Positions 1-5,576 of a stretch of 9,264 nucleotides of DNA are shown in pieces (within the stretch, counting starts at the first letter, position 1; every line of letters starts with the position of its first letter). The translations under genes and the position numbers were made by a program. The notes under the pieces are model-generated. The model did no database searches and had not been told where the DNA came from. It saw only the letters and a list, made by a program, of their open reading frames with translations. The stretch comes from an uncultured Erysipelotrichaceae bacterium (GTDB taxonomy: Bacteria; Bacillota_I; Bacilli_A; RF39; UBA660): the NCBI GenBank assembly GCA_902773365.1, contig CACYEG010000034.1, positions 1 through 9,264 of the forward strand, read 5' to 3'.

Positions 1-201
1 AATTCTGCTGCAGCTAATGCTGTAAACAATTTAGGACTTAACGAAAAAGACTTGTTTGTGTCGGAATGCTTTGTTAATCCAGGACAAACAATTAAAAGAA
101 TAAAATTCGGTTCACGTTCTCGTGTTAATAGACATGACCACAGAACAAGTCATATAGTAGTTAAAGTTTCTGATGGAAAAACAGAAAAGGAGGCAAAATA
201 A
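1..201 (+). CDS. rplV: Large-subunit ribosomal protein uL22, C-terminal part (5' end outside window)
   Basis: uL22 binds 23S rRNA, and its long beta-hairpin lines the nascent-peptide exit tunnel. The window opens in frame inside the gene. Sixty-six residues remain, ending in TAA at 199–201. The visible part begins NSAAANAVNNLGL, which matches the family helix, and continues through the hairpin strands (SECFVNPGQTIKRIK) to the conserved RTSHIVVKVSD strand. The hairpin tip reads FGSRSRVN, where most bacteria have a PRARGRAD-like sequence. It is the same length but clearly divergent. A short charged tail (GKTEKEAK) follows the last strand. The stop overlaps the rpsC start by one base (TAATG), which suggests translational coupling. 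The order L22–S3–L16–L29–S17 is the standard end of the S10 operon. Identification is firm; only the missing N-terminus cannot be judged. Confidence 0.96.
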   Translation, partial: NSAAANAVNNLGLNEKDLFVSECFVNPGQTIKRIKFGSRSRVNRHDHRTSHIVVKVSDGKTEKEAK

Positions 202-944
202 TGGGACAAAAAGTAAATCCTAATGGTTTTAGACTAGGTGTCAACAAAGATTGGAAAAGTAAATGGTATTCTAGTAAAAGCGATTTTGCCGACAATCTAA
301 TTAACGATATTAAATTACGTAAATTCTTATCTAAGAGATTAAAGGATGCAGCCGTTGCAAATATCGTAATCGAAAGAACTGCTAAGAGAACTAATATCAA
401 ATTATATACTGCTCGTCCAGGTGTAATAATTGGTCAAGGGGGAAAAGAAATAGAAGTTCTCCGTAAAGAAATTAAAAGGGAAATCGGCGAAGAAGTTTAT
501 ATTCAAATTGTCGAAATTAAAAACCCTGACTTGAACGCACAATTAGTAGCAGATGCTATTGCAAGTCAAATTGAAAATAGAGCAAGCTTTAGAATGGCTC
601 AAAAAAGAGCAATTAGAAATACTATGAAAGCTGGAGCTAAGGGTATCAAAACTAAAGTTTCAGGTCGTCTTGCTGGTGCTGAAATTGCAAGAAGCGAAGG
701 ATATACAGAAGGAACTGTACCTCTACATACTCTAAGAGCTGATGTCGATTATGCAACTAGCGAAGCTGATACAACTTACGGAAAGATTGGTGTTAAGGTA
801 TGGATTTACAAAGGAGAAATACTTGGTGTGCCAACTTTTGAAGAAGAAAGCGCAAATAAAGAAAAGAAAGCAAGAGTTTTTAAAGATAAAAAACCTAATG
901 TAGCGAAGGGAGCTGACGAACATGTTAATGCCAAAGAGAGTTAA
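201..944 (+). CDS. rpsC: Small-subunit ribosomal protein uS3
   Basis: uS3 sits at the mRNA entry channel of the 30S subunit, binds 16S rRNA and contributes to mRNA unwinding. The 247-residue product starts with the family signature MGQKVNPNGFRLG. It has a type-2 KH domain with the loop VIIGQGGKEI (residues 75–84) and a C-terminal domain containing SGRLAGAEIARSE and PLHTLRADVDYATSEADTTYG. The core ends near residue 212. About 35 further residues, rich in Lys and Glu, extend beyond the B. subtilis protein of about 218 residues. The last seven codons and the stop lie inside the start of rplP. At the position of E. coli Arg132 (one of the Arg131/Arg132/Lys135 helicase residues) this protein appears to have Met, in FRMAQKRA. 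A strong AAAAGGAGG at 185–193 sets the start, which is coupled to the rplV stop. Confidence 0.98.
   Translation: MGQKVNPNGFRLGVNKDWKSKWYSSKSDFADNLINDIKLRKFLSKRLKDAAVANIVIERTAKRTNIKLYTARPGVIIGQGGKEIEVLRKEIKREIGEEVYIQIVEIKNPDLNAQLVADAIASQIENRASFRMAQKRAIRNTMKAGAKGIKTKVSGRLAGAEIARSEGYTEGTVPLHTLRADVDYATSEADTTYGKIGVKVWIYKGEILGVPTFEEESANKEKKARVFKDKKPNVAKGADEHVNAKES
906..912 (+). promoter_or_regulatory. Ribosome binding site of rplP inside rpsC
   Basis: AAGGGAG lies within the rpsC coding region, nine bases before the ATG at 922 and fifteen before the in-frame ATG at 928. It supports the upstream start. It also shows that the S3 C-terminal tail codons double as the L16 initiation signal. Confidence 0.7.
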
Positions 945-1341
945 ACACCGTAAAGCACATCGCTTGTCTTACGAAGGTAAAGCTAAAGGAAATACCGAGC
1001 TACATTTCGGTGAATTTGGATTAATGGCTACTGAAGGTGGTTATGTTAATGCAAGACAAATTGAAGCTGCTCGTATTGCCATGACTCGTTATATGAAACG
1101 TGGCGGACAAGTTTGGATTAACATATTTCCAGATATGCCACGTACAGCAAAGCCTCTTGGCCAACGTCAAGGTACAGGTAAAGGCGGCGTAGAAGAATAC
1201 GTTGCAGTTGTTAAACAAGGAAAGATTATGTTTGAAGTTGGAGGCGTATCAGAGGAAATCGCAAGAGAAGCTTTACGCCTTGCTAGTCATAAACTATCCG
1301 TAACAACAAAGATCGTTACAAAAGAAAGTGGTGTTAATTAA
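922..1341 (+). CDS. rplP: Large-subunit ribosomal protein uL16
   Basis: uL16 is a late-assembling 50S protein that contacts 23S rRNA near the A site and peptidyl transferase centre. The 139-residue product begins MLMPKRVKHRKAHR, the usual family start. It carries HFGEFGLMA, GGQVWINIFPDMPRTAKP, the loop QRQGTGKGGVEEYVAVV and GGVSEEIAREALRLASHKL. The ATG at 922 is preferred over the ATG at 928 because most family members start ML-x-PKR and because AAGGGAG at 906–912 lies nine bases upstream. The gene overlaps the last 23 bases of rpsC in another frame, so the S3 tail and the L16 start share sequence. The stop overlaps the rpmC start by one base. In many bacteria the loop reads VEYWV; here it is VEEYV, a modest change. 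Confidence 0.98.
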   Translation: MLMPKRVKHRKAHRLSYEGKAKGNTELHFGEFGLMATEGGYVNARQIEAARIAMTRYMKRGGQVWINIFPDMPRTAKPLGQRQGTGKGGVEEYVAVVKQGKIMFEVGGVSEEIAREALRLASHKLSVTTKIVTKESGVN

Positions 1342-1538
1342 TGAAATTAGAAGAAATGAGAAAGATGACCACTCAAGAATTATCTGACAAGATAATCGAA
1401 TGTAAAAACGAATTATTCGATTTAAGAATGAAACAATCTAATGGAACTCTTTTAGAGACTCACAAAATTCACGAGTTGAGAAAGACAATAGCAAGATTAA
1501 AGACAATTCTTAAAGAAAAAGAAAATGGAGGTAACTAA
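1341..1538 (+). CDS. rpmC: Large-subunit ribosomal protein uL29
   Basis: uL29 is a small helical-hairpin protein near the exit tunnel mouth, next to uL23, where it helps form the docking site for trigger factor and SRP. The 65-residue product has the family pattern: an N-terminal helix (MKLEEMRKMTTQELSDKI), then ELFDLRMKQSNG, then a second helix (HELRKTIARLKTILKEKE). The length matches the B. subtilis protein of about 66 residues. The start codon overlaps the rplP stop (TAATG). No good Shine–Dalgarno sequence lies just upstream, so initiation probably depends on ribosomes finishing rplP. The final codons encode ENGGN and contain GGAGGT (1527–1532), which serves rpsQ. Confidence 0.96.
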   Translation: MKLEEMRKMTTQELSDKIIECKNELFDLRMKQSNGTLLETHKIHELRKTIARLKTILKEKENGGN

Positions 1539-1540
1539 TA

Positions 1541-1801
1541 ATGAGTGAAACTAAAAAGACAACATTAATTGGAAAAGTAGTTTCAGATAAAATGGATAAA
1601 ACAATTACTGTTTTAGTTGAAACTCAAAGAAAACATCCATTGTATGGTAAAAGAGTTAAATACTCAAAAAAATACCATGCTCATGACGAAAAAAATGAAG
1701 CAAAAATAGGAGATACAGTTAAAATCGCTCAAACTAGGCCACTAGCTAAAACAGTTGACTATGAACTAGTTGAAGTTATCGAAAAAGCTGTAATTCTATA
1801 A
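1541..1801 (+). CDS. rpsQ: Small-subunit ribosomal protein uS17
   Basis: uS17 is an OB-fold primary 16S rRNA-binding protein that starts assembly of the 30S body. The 86-residue product shows the family core: LIGKVVSDKMDKTITVLVE, then HPLYGKRVKYSKKYHAHDE, then the conserved IGDTVKIAQTRPLAKT segment. The length is close to the 87 residues of B. subtilis S17. GGAGGT at 1527–1532 sits eight bases before the ATG, inside rpmC, and the two genes are two bases apart. The stop TAA runs straight into the rplN Shine–Dalgarno sequence. This is the last gene of the S10-type block; the spc block follows without any break. Confidence 0.98.
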   Translation: MSETKKTTLIGKVVSDKMDKTITVLVETQRKHPLYGKRVKYSKKYHAHDEKNEAKIGDTVKIAQTRPLAKTVDYELVEVIEKAVIL

Positions 1802-1811
1802 GGAGGTTACT

Positions 1812-2180
1812 ATGGTACAACAACAATCTAGATTAAAAGTTGCTGATAACTCTGGTGCAAGAGAAATCATGGTAATCAGAGTTATGGGTGGAAGTAAAGT
1901 AAGATATGGAAATATCGGCGATGTTGTAGTTGGTACAGTTAAAAAAGCTCTACCAAATGGAACAGTAAAAGCAGGAAAAGTAGTAAAAGCAGTTATAGTA
2001 AGAACTACAGAAGGACTAAGACGTGCGGATGGGTCTTATATTAAATTTGATGATAATGCTTGTGTATTAATCAAAGAAGACAAATCACCTATCGGTACTC
2101 GTGTTTTAGGACCAGTTGCAAGAGAGCTTCGTGATAAAGACTACGCTAAAATCGTATCTTTAGCACCTGAAGTATTATAG
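1812..2180 (+). CDS. rplN: Large-subunit ribosomal protein uL14
   Basis: uL14 is a beta-barrel 50S protein at the subunit interface. It forms intersubunit bridges and is the docking surface of the silencing factor RsfS. The 122-residue product is full length and close to textbook: QQSRLKVADNSGAREIMVIRV at the N-terminus, the GDVVVGTVKKA strand, VVKAVIVRT, ADGSYIKFDDNACVLI and the C-terminal GTRVLGPVARELRDKDYAKI with terminal SLAPEVL. AAGGAGGT at 1800–1807 precedes the ATG by four bases and overlaps the end of the rpsQ stop. The gene ends in TAG at 2178–2180, whose A and G are part of the AGGAGG used by rplX. rplN is normally first in the spc operon, but no promoter can be seen in the ten bases before it. 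Confidence 0.99.
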   Translation: MVQQQSRLKVADNSGAREIMVIRVMGGSKVRYGNIGDVVVGTVKKALPNGTVKAGKVVKAVIVRTTEGLRRADGSYIKFDDNACVLIKEDKSPIGTRVLGPVARELRDKDYAKIVSLAPEVL

Positions 2181-2189
2181 GAGGATGCC

Positions 2190-2483
2190 ATGAAGATAAA
2201 AGTTGGAGATAACGTTAAAGTTATTGCTGGTGCTGATAAAGGAAAAACCGGAAAAGTAACTCGTGTTCTTAAAAAAGATAACAGAGTTGTAGTTGAAGGA
2301 GTTCACATCGTTCACAAACACATGAAACCAAATAGAACAAATGAAACAGGCGGTATTGTAACATTTGAAGCACCAATCGATGCATCTAATGTAAAACTTG
2401 AAGTTGCTAGTAAAACTGCAAAAACTGCTACTAAAGAAGAAACTACTACAAAAAAGGCTGCAAAGAAAGGAAGTGCTAAATAA
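2190..2483 (+). CDS. rplX: Large-subunit ribosomal protein uL24, atypical C-terminus
   Basis: uL24 is one of the two assembly-initiator proteins of the 50S subunit. It binds the 5' domain of 23S rRNA through a KOW domain and lies near the exit tunnel. Residues 1–70 match the family: KVGDNVKVIAGADKGKTGKV (KOW), RVVVEGVHIVHKHMKP and GGIVTFEAPIDASNVKL. From about residue 72 the sequence departs. B. subtilis L24 continues with a segment of the type GEVTRVGYK...KVRVAKKSG, but here there are about 26 residues made mostly of Lys, Thr, Ala, Ser and Glu (for example KTAKTATKEETTTKKAAKK). The product is 97 residues against about 103 in B. subtilis. The reading frame is intact and ends at TAA 2481–2483, overlapping the rplE ATG by one base. 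AGGAGG at 2179–2184 is the start signal. Identity is sure; the functional effect of the tail is unknown. Confidence 0.97.
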   Translation: MKIKVGDNVKVIAGADKGKTGKVTRVLKKDNRVVVEGVHIVHKHMKPNRTNETGGIVTFEAPIDASNVKLEVASKTAKTATKEETTTKKAAKKGSAK

Positions 2484-3028
2484 TGGGAAAAGCAGAATTT
2501 AAGAAACTATATGAAGAAAAGATAGTAAAAGATTTAACTGATGAATTCCATTACACTTCAAAAATGCAAGTTCCTCGTCTTGAAAAAATCGTTGTAAATA
2601 TAGGTGTAGGCGACGGAGCACATGATGATAAATACATTGAAGCTGCTGTTAGAGAATTAGCTCAAATTACTGGACAACAGCCTGTTGTTACTAAAGCTAA
2701 AAAGTCTATCGCCGGATTCAAAATAAGAGAAGGAAATACTATTGGAACTAAAGTTACATTACGTGGTGAAAATATGTATATCTTCCTTGAAAAATTAGTT
2801 AAAATCGTTTTACCTGCAGTTCGTGACTTTAGAGGTATTTCTTCTAAAGCATTTGACGGAAGAGGTAACTATACTTTAGGGCTTAAAGATCAATTAGTCT
2901 TCCCTGAGGTTGTATATGATGATGTCGTTAAAGTAAGAGGAATGGATATTGTATTCGTAACTACTGCTAAGACAAACGACGAAGCATTAAAATTATTGAG
3001 TGGCTTTGGAATGCCATTTAGAAAGTAG
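2483..3028 (+). CDS. rplE: Large-subunit ribosomal protein uL5
   Basis: uL5 binds 5S rRNA and 23S rRNA in the central protuberance, together with L18. The 181-residue product carries the expected landmarks: FHYTSKMQVPRLEKIVVNIGVG, ELAQITGQQPVVTKAKKSIAGFKIREG, FRGISSKAFDGRGNYTLGLKDQ, FPEVVYDDVVKVRGMDIVFVTTAKT and the C-terminal GFGMPF. The length is within two residues of the B. subtilis protein. The start overlaps the rplX stop (TAATG), with AAAGGAAG at 2466–2473 as a usable Shine–Dalgarno sequence. In E. coli the S8 repressor binds spc mRNA near the rplX–rplE junction. Here there is no intergenic space for such a leader, and I see no matching hairpin. The gene ends in TAG at 3026–3028. Confidence 0.99.
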   Translation: MGKAEFKKLYEEKIVKDLTDEFHYTSKMQVPRLEKIVVNIGVGDGAHDDKYIEAAVRELAQITGQQPVVTKAKKSIAGFKIREGNTIGTKVTLRGENMYIFLEKLVKIVLPAVRDFRGISSKAFDGRGNYTLGLKDQLVFPEVVYDDVVKVRGMDIVFVTTAKTNDEALKLLSGFGMPFRK

Positions 3029-3034
3029 GTTATT

Positions 3035-3220
3035 ATGGCAAAGAAAAGTTTAGTTGCAAAAAACAAACGTACACCAAAATTTAAAGTTCGTGAATATACC
3101 CGCTGTGAAAGATGCGGTAGACCTCATGGTGTATTACGCAAATATAAATTATGCCGTATTTGCTTTAGAGAACTTGCTAATAAAGGCGAAATTCCAGGCG
3201 TAAAAAAATCAAGTTGGTAA
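3035..3220 (+). CDS. rpsN: Small-subunit ribosomal protein uS14, zinc-binding short form
   Basis: uS14 lies in the 30S head close to the decoding region. The 61-residue length identifies the short, zinc-containing (C+) type, not the roughly 89–101-residue zinc-free type. The zinc ligands are all present as C24-x2-C27 and C40-x2-C43, in TRCERCGRPHGVLRKYKLCRICFREL. The C-terminus (GEIPGVKKSSW) is the conserved family ending. The start lies six bases after the rplE stop. The only upstream signal is a weak TAGGT at 3026–3030 that includes the stop codon, so coupling to rplE translation is likely. The C+ form in the main operon is typical of Bacillota, which may keep a zinc-independent spare elsewhere. 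Confidence 0.98.
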   Translation: MAKKSLVAKNKRTPKFKVREYTRCERCGRPHGVLRKYKLCRICFRELANKGEIPGVKKSSW

Positions 3221-3238
3221 GAAAGGAGTCTAGAGGCA

Positions 3239-3634
3239 ATGACAGATAGAATAGCAGATATGCTTACGAGAATTCGTAATGCTAATATAATGAAATATGA
3301 TACTGTTGAAGTATTAGGTTCTAAAATGACTGAAGAAATTTCTCGAATTTTAAAACAAGAAGGTTATATTGAAGATTATAAAGTAGAAAAAAATATAGCT
3401 GGAAATAAGATAACTTTAACATTAAAATATGCTAATAACAAAAAAGAAAAAGTTATAACTGGTCTTAAGAGAATCAGTAAGCCAGGTCTAAGAGTGTATG
3501 CTAAGGCTTCAGAATTACCAAGAGTGCTAAATGGACTTGGTATAGCAATTATATCGACTTCACTTGGTATCATGACTGATAAAGAAGCTAGAGCAAAAGG
3601 CTTAGGAGGAGAAGTACTTGCCTATATTTGGTAA
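3239..3634 (+). CDS. rpsH: Small-subunit ribosomal protein uS8
   Basis: uS8 binds the central domain of 16S rRNA early in 30S assembly, and in E. coli it also represses its own operon by binding mRNA. The 131-residue product has the usual N-terminus (MTDRIADMLTRIRNANI), a central KRISKPGLRVYAKASELPRV segment and the conserved C-terminal motif IISTSLGIMTDKEARAKGLGGEVLAYIW, broken here by no change I can see. The length is close to the 132 residues of B. subtilis. AAGGAG at 3223–3228 in the 18-base gap after rpsN precedes the ATG by ten bases. The gene ends in TAA at 3632–3634, 14 bases before rplF. Whether this S8 regulates its own operon cannot be read from the window. Confidence 0.98.
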   Translation: MTDRIADMLTRIRNANIMKYDTVEVLGSKMTEEISRILKQEGYIEDYKVEKNIAGNKITLTLKYANNKKEKVITGLKRISKPGLRVYAKASELPRVLNGLGIAIISTSLGIMTDKEARAKGLGGEVLAYIW

Positions 3635-3637
3635 GGA
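3633..3637 (+). promoter_or_regulatory. Ribosome binding site deciding the rplF start
   Basis: AAGGA overlaps the rpsH stop and lies 11 bases before the ATG at 3649. The in-frame TTG at 3628 would lie upstream of this site and inside rpsH. It would add seven residues not seen in the family. The ATG at 3649 gives the exact family start MSRIGNRKLTIP. Confidence 0.65.
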
Positions 3638-3648
3638 AATGGATACTT

Positions 3649-4188
3649 ATGAGTAGAATAGGAAATAGAAAACTAACTATTCCTGCTGGCGTAACTGTTA
3701 ATGTTGAAAATAATACAATAACTGTTAAAGGTCCAAAAGGAGAACTAAGCTATGAATTCGATAAACTTATTAGTGTCGAAGTAAACGATGCAACAATCAC
3801 TTGCAAAAGAGCAAATGAAACAAAACAAGCTAAAAGTTTACATGGAACAACTAATTCAAATATCGAAAATATGCTTGTCGGTGTAAGCACTGGTTATGAA
3901 AAAGGATTAGAAATTACAGGTGTAGGTTATAGATTTAATGTTCAAGGTAATAAAGTTAATATCACTGCTGGTTTCTCTCATCCAGTTGCAGTGGATGTTC
4001 CATCTGATATAAAAGTTGAACAAGTTAATAACAATGAAATAACTATTAAAGGAATCGATAAGCAAAAAGTAAATGAATTTGCGGCTAATATACGTAAATG
4101 GAGAGAACCAGAACCTTATAAAGGTAAAGGTATTCACTATAAAGGTGAACGTATTCGTCGTAAAGAAGGAAAGAAAGCTTCTAAGTAA
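3649..4188 (+). CDS. rplF: Large-subunit ribosomal protein uL6
   Basis: uL6 binds 23S rRNA next to the sarcin–ricin loop, where elongation factors dock. The 179-residue product equals the B. subtilis length and has two tandem L6 domains. The first includes NRKLTIPAGV and ITVKGPKGELSYEF. The second includes GYEKGLEITGVGYRFNVQGN, FSHPVAVDVPSDIKVE and the rRNA-binding signature NIRKWREPEPYKGKGIHY, followed by a basic tail (RIRRKEGKKASK). An in-frame TTG at 3628 gives a longer reading, but the family start and the ribosome binding site both favour the ATG at 3649. The gene ends in TAA at 4186–4188, leaving an 18-base gap before rplR, among the largest in the window. Confidence 0.98.
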   Translation: MSRIGNRKLTIPAGVTVNVENNTITVKGPKGELSYEFDKLISVEVNDATITCKRANETKQAKSLHGTTNSNIENMLVGVSTGYEKGLEITGVGYRFNVQGNKVNITAGFSHPVAVDVPSDIKVEQVNNNEITIKGIDKQKVNEFAANIRKWREPEPYKGKGIHYKGERIRRKEGKKASK

Positions 4189-4206
4189 GGGTAAGGTGAT
4201 TTATAT

Positions 4207-4563
4207 ATGATAAAAAAAGAATCAAATAATAAAGCTAGAATTAGAAGACACGCAAGAGTTAGAGATAACATAAGTGGAACAAGTGAAGCTCCAAGATTAA
4301 ACGTATTTAGATCAAATGCCCAAATTTTTGCTCAAATAATTGACGATGAGAAGGGTACAACTCTTGTTAGTTCTTCTTCTCTTGAATTAAAATTAACTAA
4401 CGGCGGAAATATAGAAGGTGCTCGTCTTGTCGGCAAAGATATTGCTGAAAAAGCAAAAAAAGCCGGAATCAAGTGCGTAGTATTTGACCGTGGTGGTTAT
4501 GAATATCATGGCCGTGTACAAGCTTTAGCAGAAGCTGCTAGAGAGAACGGCTTGGAATTCTAG
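4207..4563 (+). CDS. rplR: Large-subunit ribosomal protein uL18
   Basis: uL18 binds 5S rRNA and, with L5, carries it into the central protuberance. The 118-residue product is full length. It has a basic N-terminal tail (KARIRRHARVRDNISGT), the strand PRLNVFRSNAQIFAQIIDD, the helix GKDIAEKAKKAGIKCVVFDRGG and the strongly conserved ending YHGRVQALAEAARENGLEF. AAGGTGA at 4193–4199 lies seven bases before the ATG. The terminal codons run into TAG at 4561–4563, whose G is also the first G of the GGGAGGT signal for rpsE. Nothing in its sequence or context is unusual, and L5 encoded four genes upstream is its functional partner. Confidence 0.98.
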   Translation: MIKKESNNKARIRRHARVRDNISGTSEAPRLNVFRSNAQIFAQIIDDEKGTTLVSSSSLELKLTNGGNIEGARLVGKDIAEKAKKAGIKCVVFDRGGYEYHGRVQALAEAARENGLEF

Positions 4564-4573
4564 GGAGGTAAGT

Positions 4574-5134
4574 ATGGCAGAAAATATTAAAAATAATGAA
4601 CAAAAAGTAGAAAAGACTAACCGCAAAGAAAATACAAGAAGAGTTAACCAACCAAAAGAAAAACTATTAAATGGTCAAGTTGTCAATATCGCTAGAGTAA
4701 CTAAGGTTACTAAAGGTGGTAGACATATGCGTTTTGCTGCAACTTATGCAGTTGGTGACGGAAAAGGTTTAATAGGACTTGGAACTGGTAAGGCTAACGA
4801 AGTACAAGATGCTATTAAAAAAGCAGAACAAGCTGCTGGAAGAAACCTCATTAAAATCGCAATCGTCGATGGTAGAACACTATCTCACGATGTCGAAGGT
4901 AAGTGTGGAAGAGCTCGCGTACTACTTAAAAAGGCTAAACCAGGTACTGGTGTAATCGCTGGGGGTACTGCTCGTATTATTCTAGAACTAGCTGGTGTTA
5001 AAGATGTCGTTTCTAAGAGTTTAGGAACAAATACTAAAGTTAACGTAGCTAAAGCAACAATTAATGCTCTTAAATCTATGAGAACTAAAGAACACATTGC
5101 AGAACTACGTGGAAAGAAAGTTGAGGAGTTATAA
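4574..5134 (+). CDS. rpsE: Small-subunit ribosomal protein uS5 with N-terminal extension
   Basis: uS5 is a 30S protein at the mRNA entry site that affects decoding accuracy and is a classic site of spectinomycin-resistance mutations. The product has 186 residues against about 166 in B. subtilis. The excess is a charged, probably disordered N-terminus (residues 1 to about 30, rich in Asn, Lys and Glu). The double-stranded-RNA-binding-like domain follows (NIARVTKVTKGGRHMRFAA, GDGKGLIGLGTGKANEV), with the unaltered KGGR turn of the spectinomycin loop. The C-terminal domain has KPGTGVIAGGTARIILELAG and VSKSLGTNTKVNVAKAT. The segment TLSHDVEGKCGRARVLLKKA differs from the B. subtilis PHEIIGRFGAGNILLKPA. 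GGGAGGT at 4563–4569 sets the start. rpmD, usually next, is missing: rplO begins one base after the TAA stop. Confidence 0.98.
   Translation: MAENIKNNEQKVEKTNRKENTRRVNQPKEKLLNGQVVNIARVTKVTKGGRHMRFAATYAVGDGKGLIGLGTGKANEVQDAIKKAEQAAGRNLIKIAIVDGRTLSHDVEGKCGRARVLLKKAKPGTGVIAGGTARIILELAGVKDVVSKSLGTNTKVNVAKATINALKSMRTKEHIAELRGKKVEEL
5123..5128 (+). promoter_or_regulatory. Ribosome binding site deciding the rplO start
   Basis: GAGGAG at the end of rpsE lies seven bases before the ATG at 5136. The in-frame TTG at 5097 lies upstream of this signal and would add 13 residues foreign to L15. The site therefore supports the ATG, and it also excludes room for any gene between rpsE and rplO. Confidence 0.75.
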
Positions 5135-5135
5135 T

Positions 5136-5576
5136 ATGAAATTAGAAAATTTAAATAAAACTCCAGAATTCAAAGCTTCTAAAAGAGTTGGACGTGGTCC
5201 AGGTAGCGGAATGGGTAAAACAGCTACTAGAGGAGAAAACGGACAAAAATCTAGAAGTGGTGCTTCAATCCCAGCATGGTTCCAAGGTGGACAAAGCCCA
5301 TTGTATAGAAGAATTCCTAAAAGAGGATTTAACAATAAGCAATTTGAAACAAAGTATGCTGTTATTAACTTATCTGATTTAAACAAATTTAATGATGGTG
5401 ATGTTATAACTCCAGAATTATTAAAAGAAAAAGGAATTATTAAAAAGCAGTTAAGTGGTGTAAAAGTATTAGCAAACGGCGAATTAGAAAAAAAATTAAC
5501 TGTTAAAGCACATAGGTTCTCAAGCCGTGCAGTAACGAAAATTGAAAGCAAGGGCGGAAAAGCAGAGGTGATTTAG
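5136..5576 (+). CDS. rplO: Large-subunit ribosomal protein uL15
   Basis: uL15 is a 50S protein that threads a long basic Gly-rich N-terminus into 23S rRNA during late assembly. The 146-residue product equals the B. subtilis length. The N-terminal region reads MKLENLNKTPEFKASKRVGR followed by GPGSGMGKTATRGENGQKSR, the expected Gly/Arg/Lys-rich arm. QGGQSPLYRRIPKRGFNN is the conserved middle, and the globular part ends with VKVLANGELEKKLTVKAHRF and SSRAVTKIESKGGKAEVI. The start lies one base after the rpsE stop. The TAG stop at 5574–5576 directly abuts the secY ATG (TAGATG). L30, whose gene normally precedes rplO, would be its ribosomal neighbour but is not encoded here. Confidence 0.98.
   Translation: MKLENLNKTPEFKASKRVGRGPGSGMGKTATRGENGQKSRSGASIPAWFQGGQSPLYRRIPKRGFNNKQFETKYAVINLSDLNKFNDGDVITPELLKEKGIIKKQLSGVKVLANGELEKKLTVKAHRFSSRAVTKIESKGGKAEVI

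Noticed and set aside
2461..2520. S8-binding autoregulatory hairpin at the rplX–rplE junction, as in E. coli spc mRNA
   Set aside because: The genes overlap by one base, and I see no stem resembling the 16S rRNA target of S8. A structure search with an S8-site model would be needed to overturn this.
3628..3651. Upstream TTG start for rplF adding seven residues
   Set aside because: It lies within rpsH and ahead of the likely ribosome binding site; the ATG at 3649 gives the exact L6 family start and length.
5107..5135. TATAAT at 5130–5135 as a promoter for rplO/secY
   Set aside because: The matching -35 position reads ACGTGG, not TTGACA-like. The box sits in the rpsE stop and touches the rplO start, so a transcript would begin inside rplO.
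5097..5138. Upstream TTG start for rplO adding 13 residues
   Set aside because: The GAGGAG signal and family length both fit the ATG at 5136.
5188..5382. 64-codon + strand open frame inside rplO
   Set aside because: It is an out-of-frame reading of L15 with no start signal. It was examined as a possible displaced rpmD, but shows no L30 resemblance.
5129..5551. 140-codon minus-strand open frame opposite rplO
   Set aside because: It mirrors the L15 gene almost exactly and has no family resemblance or ribosome binding site.
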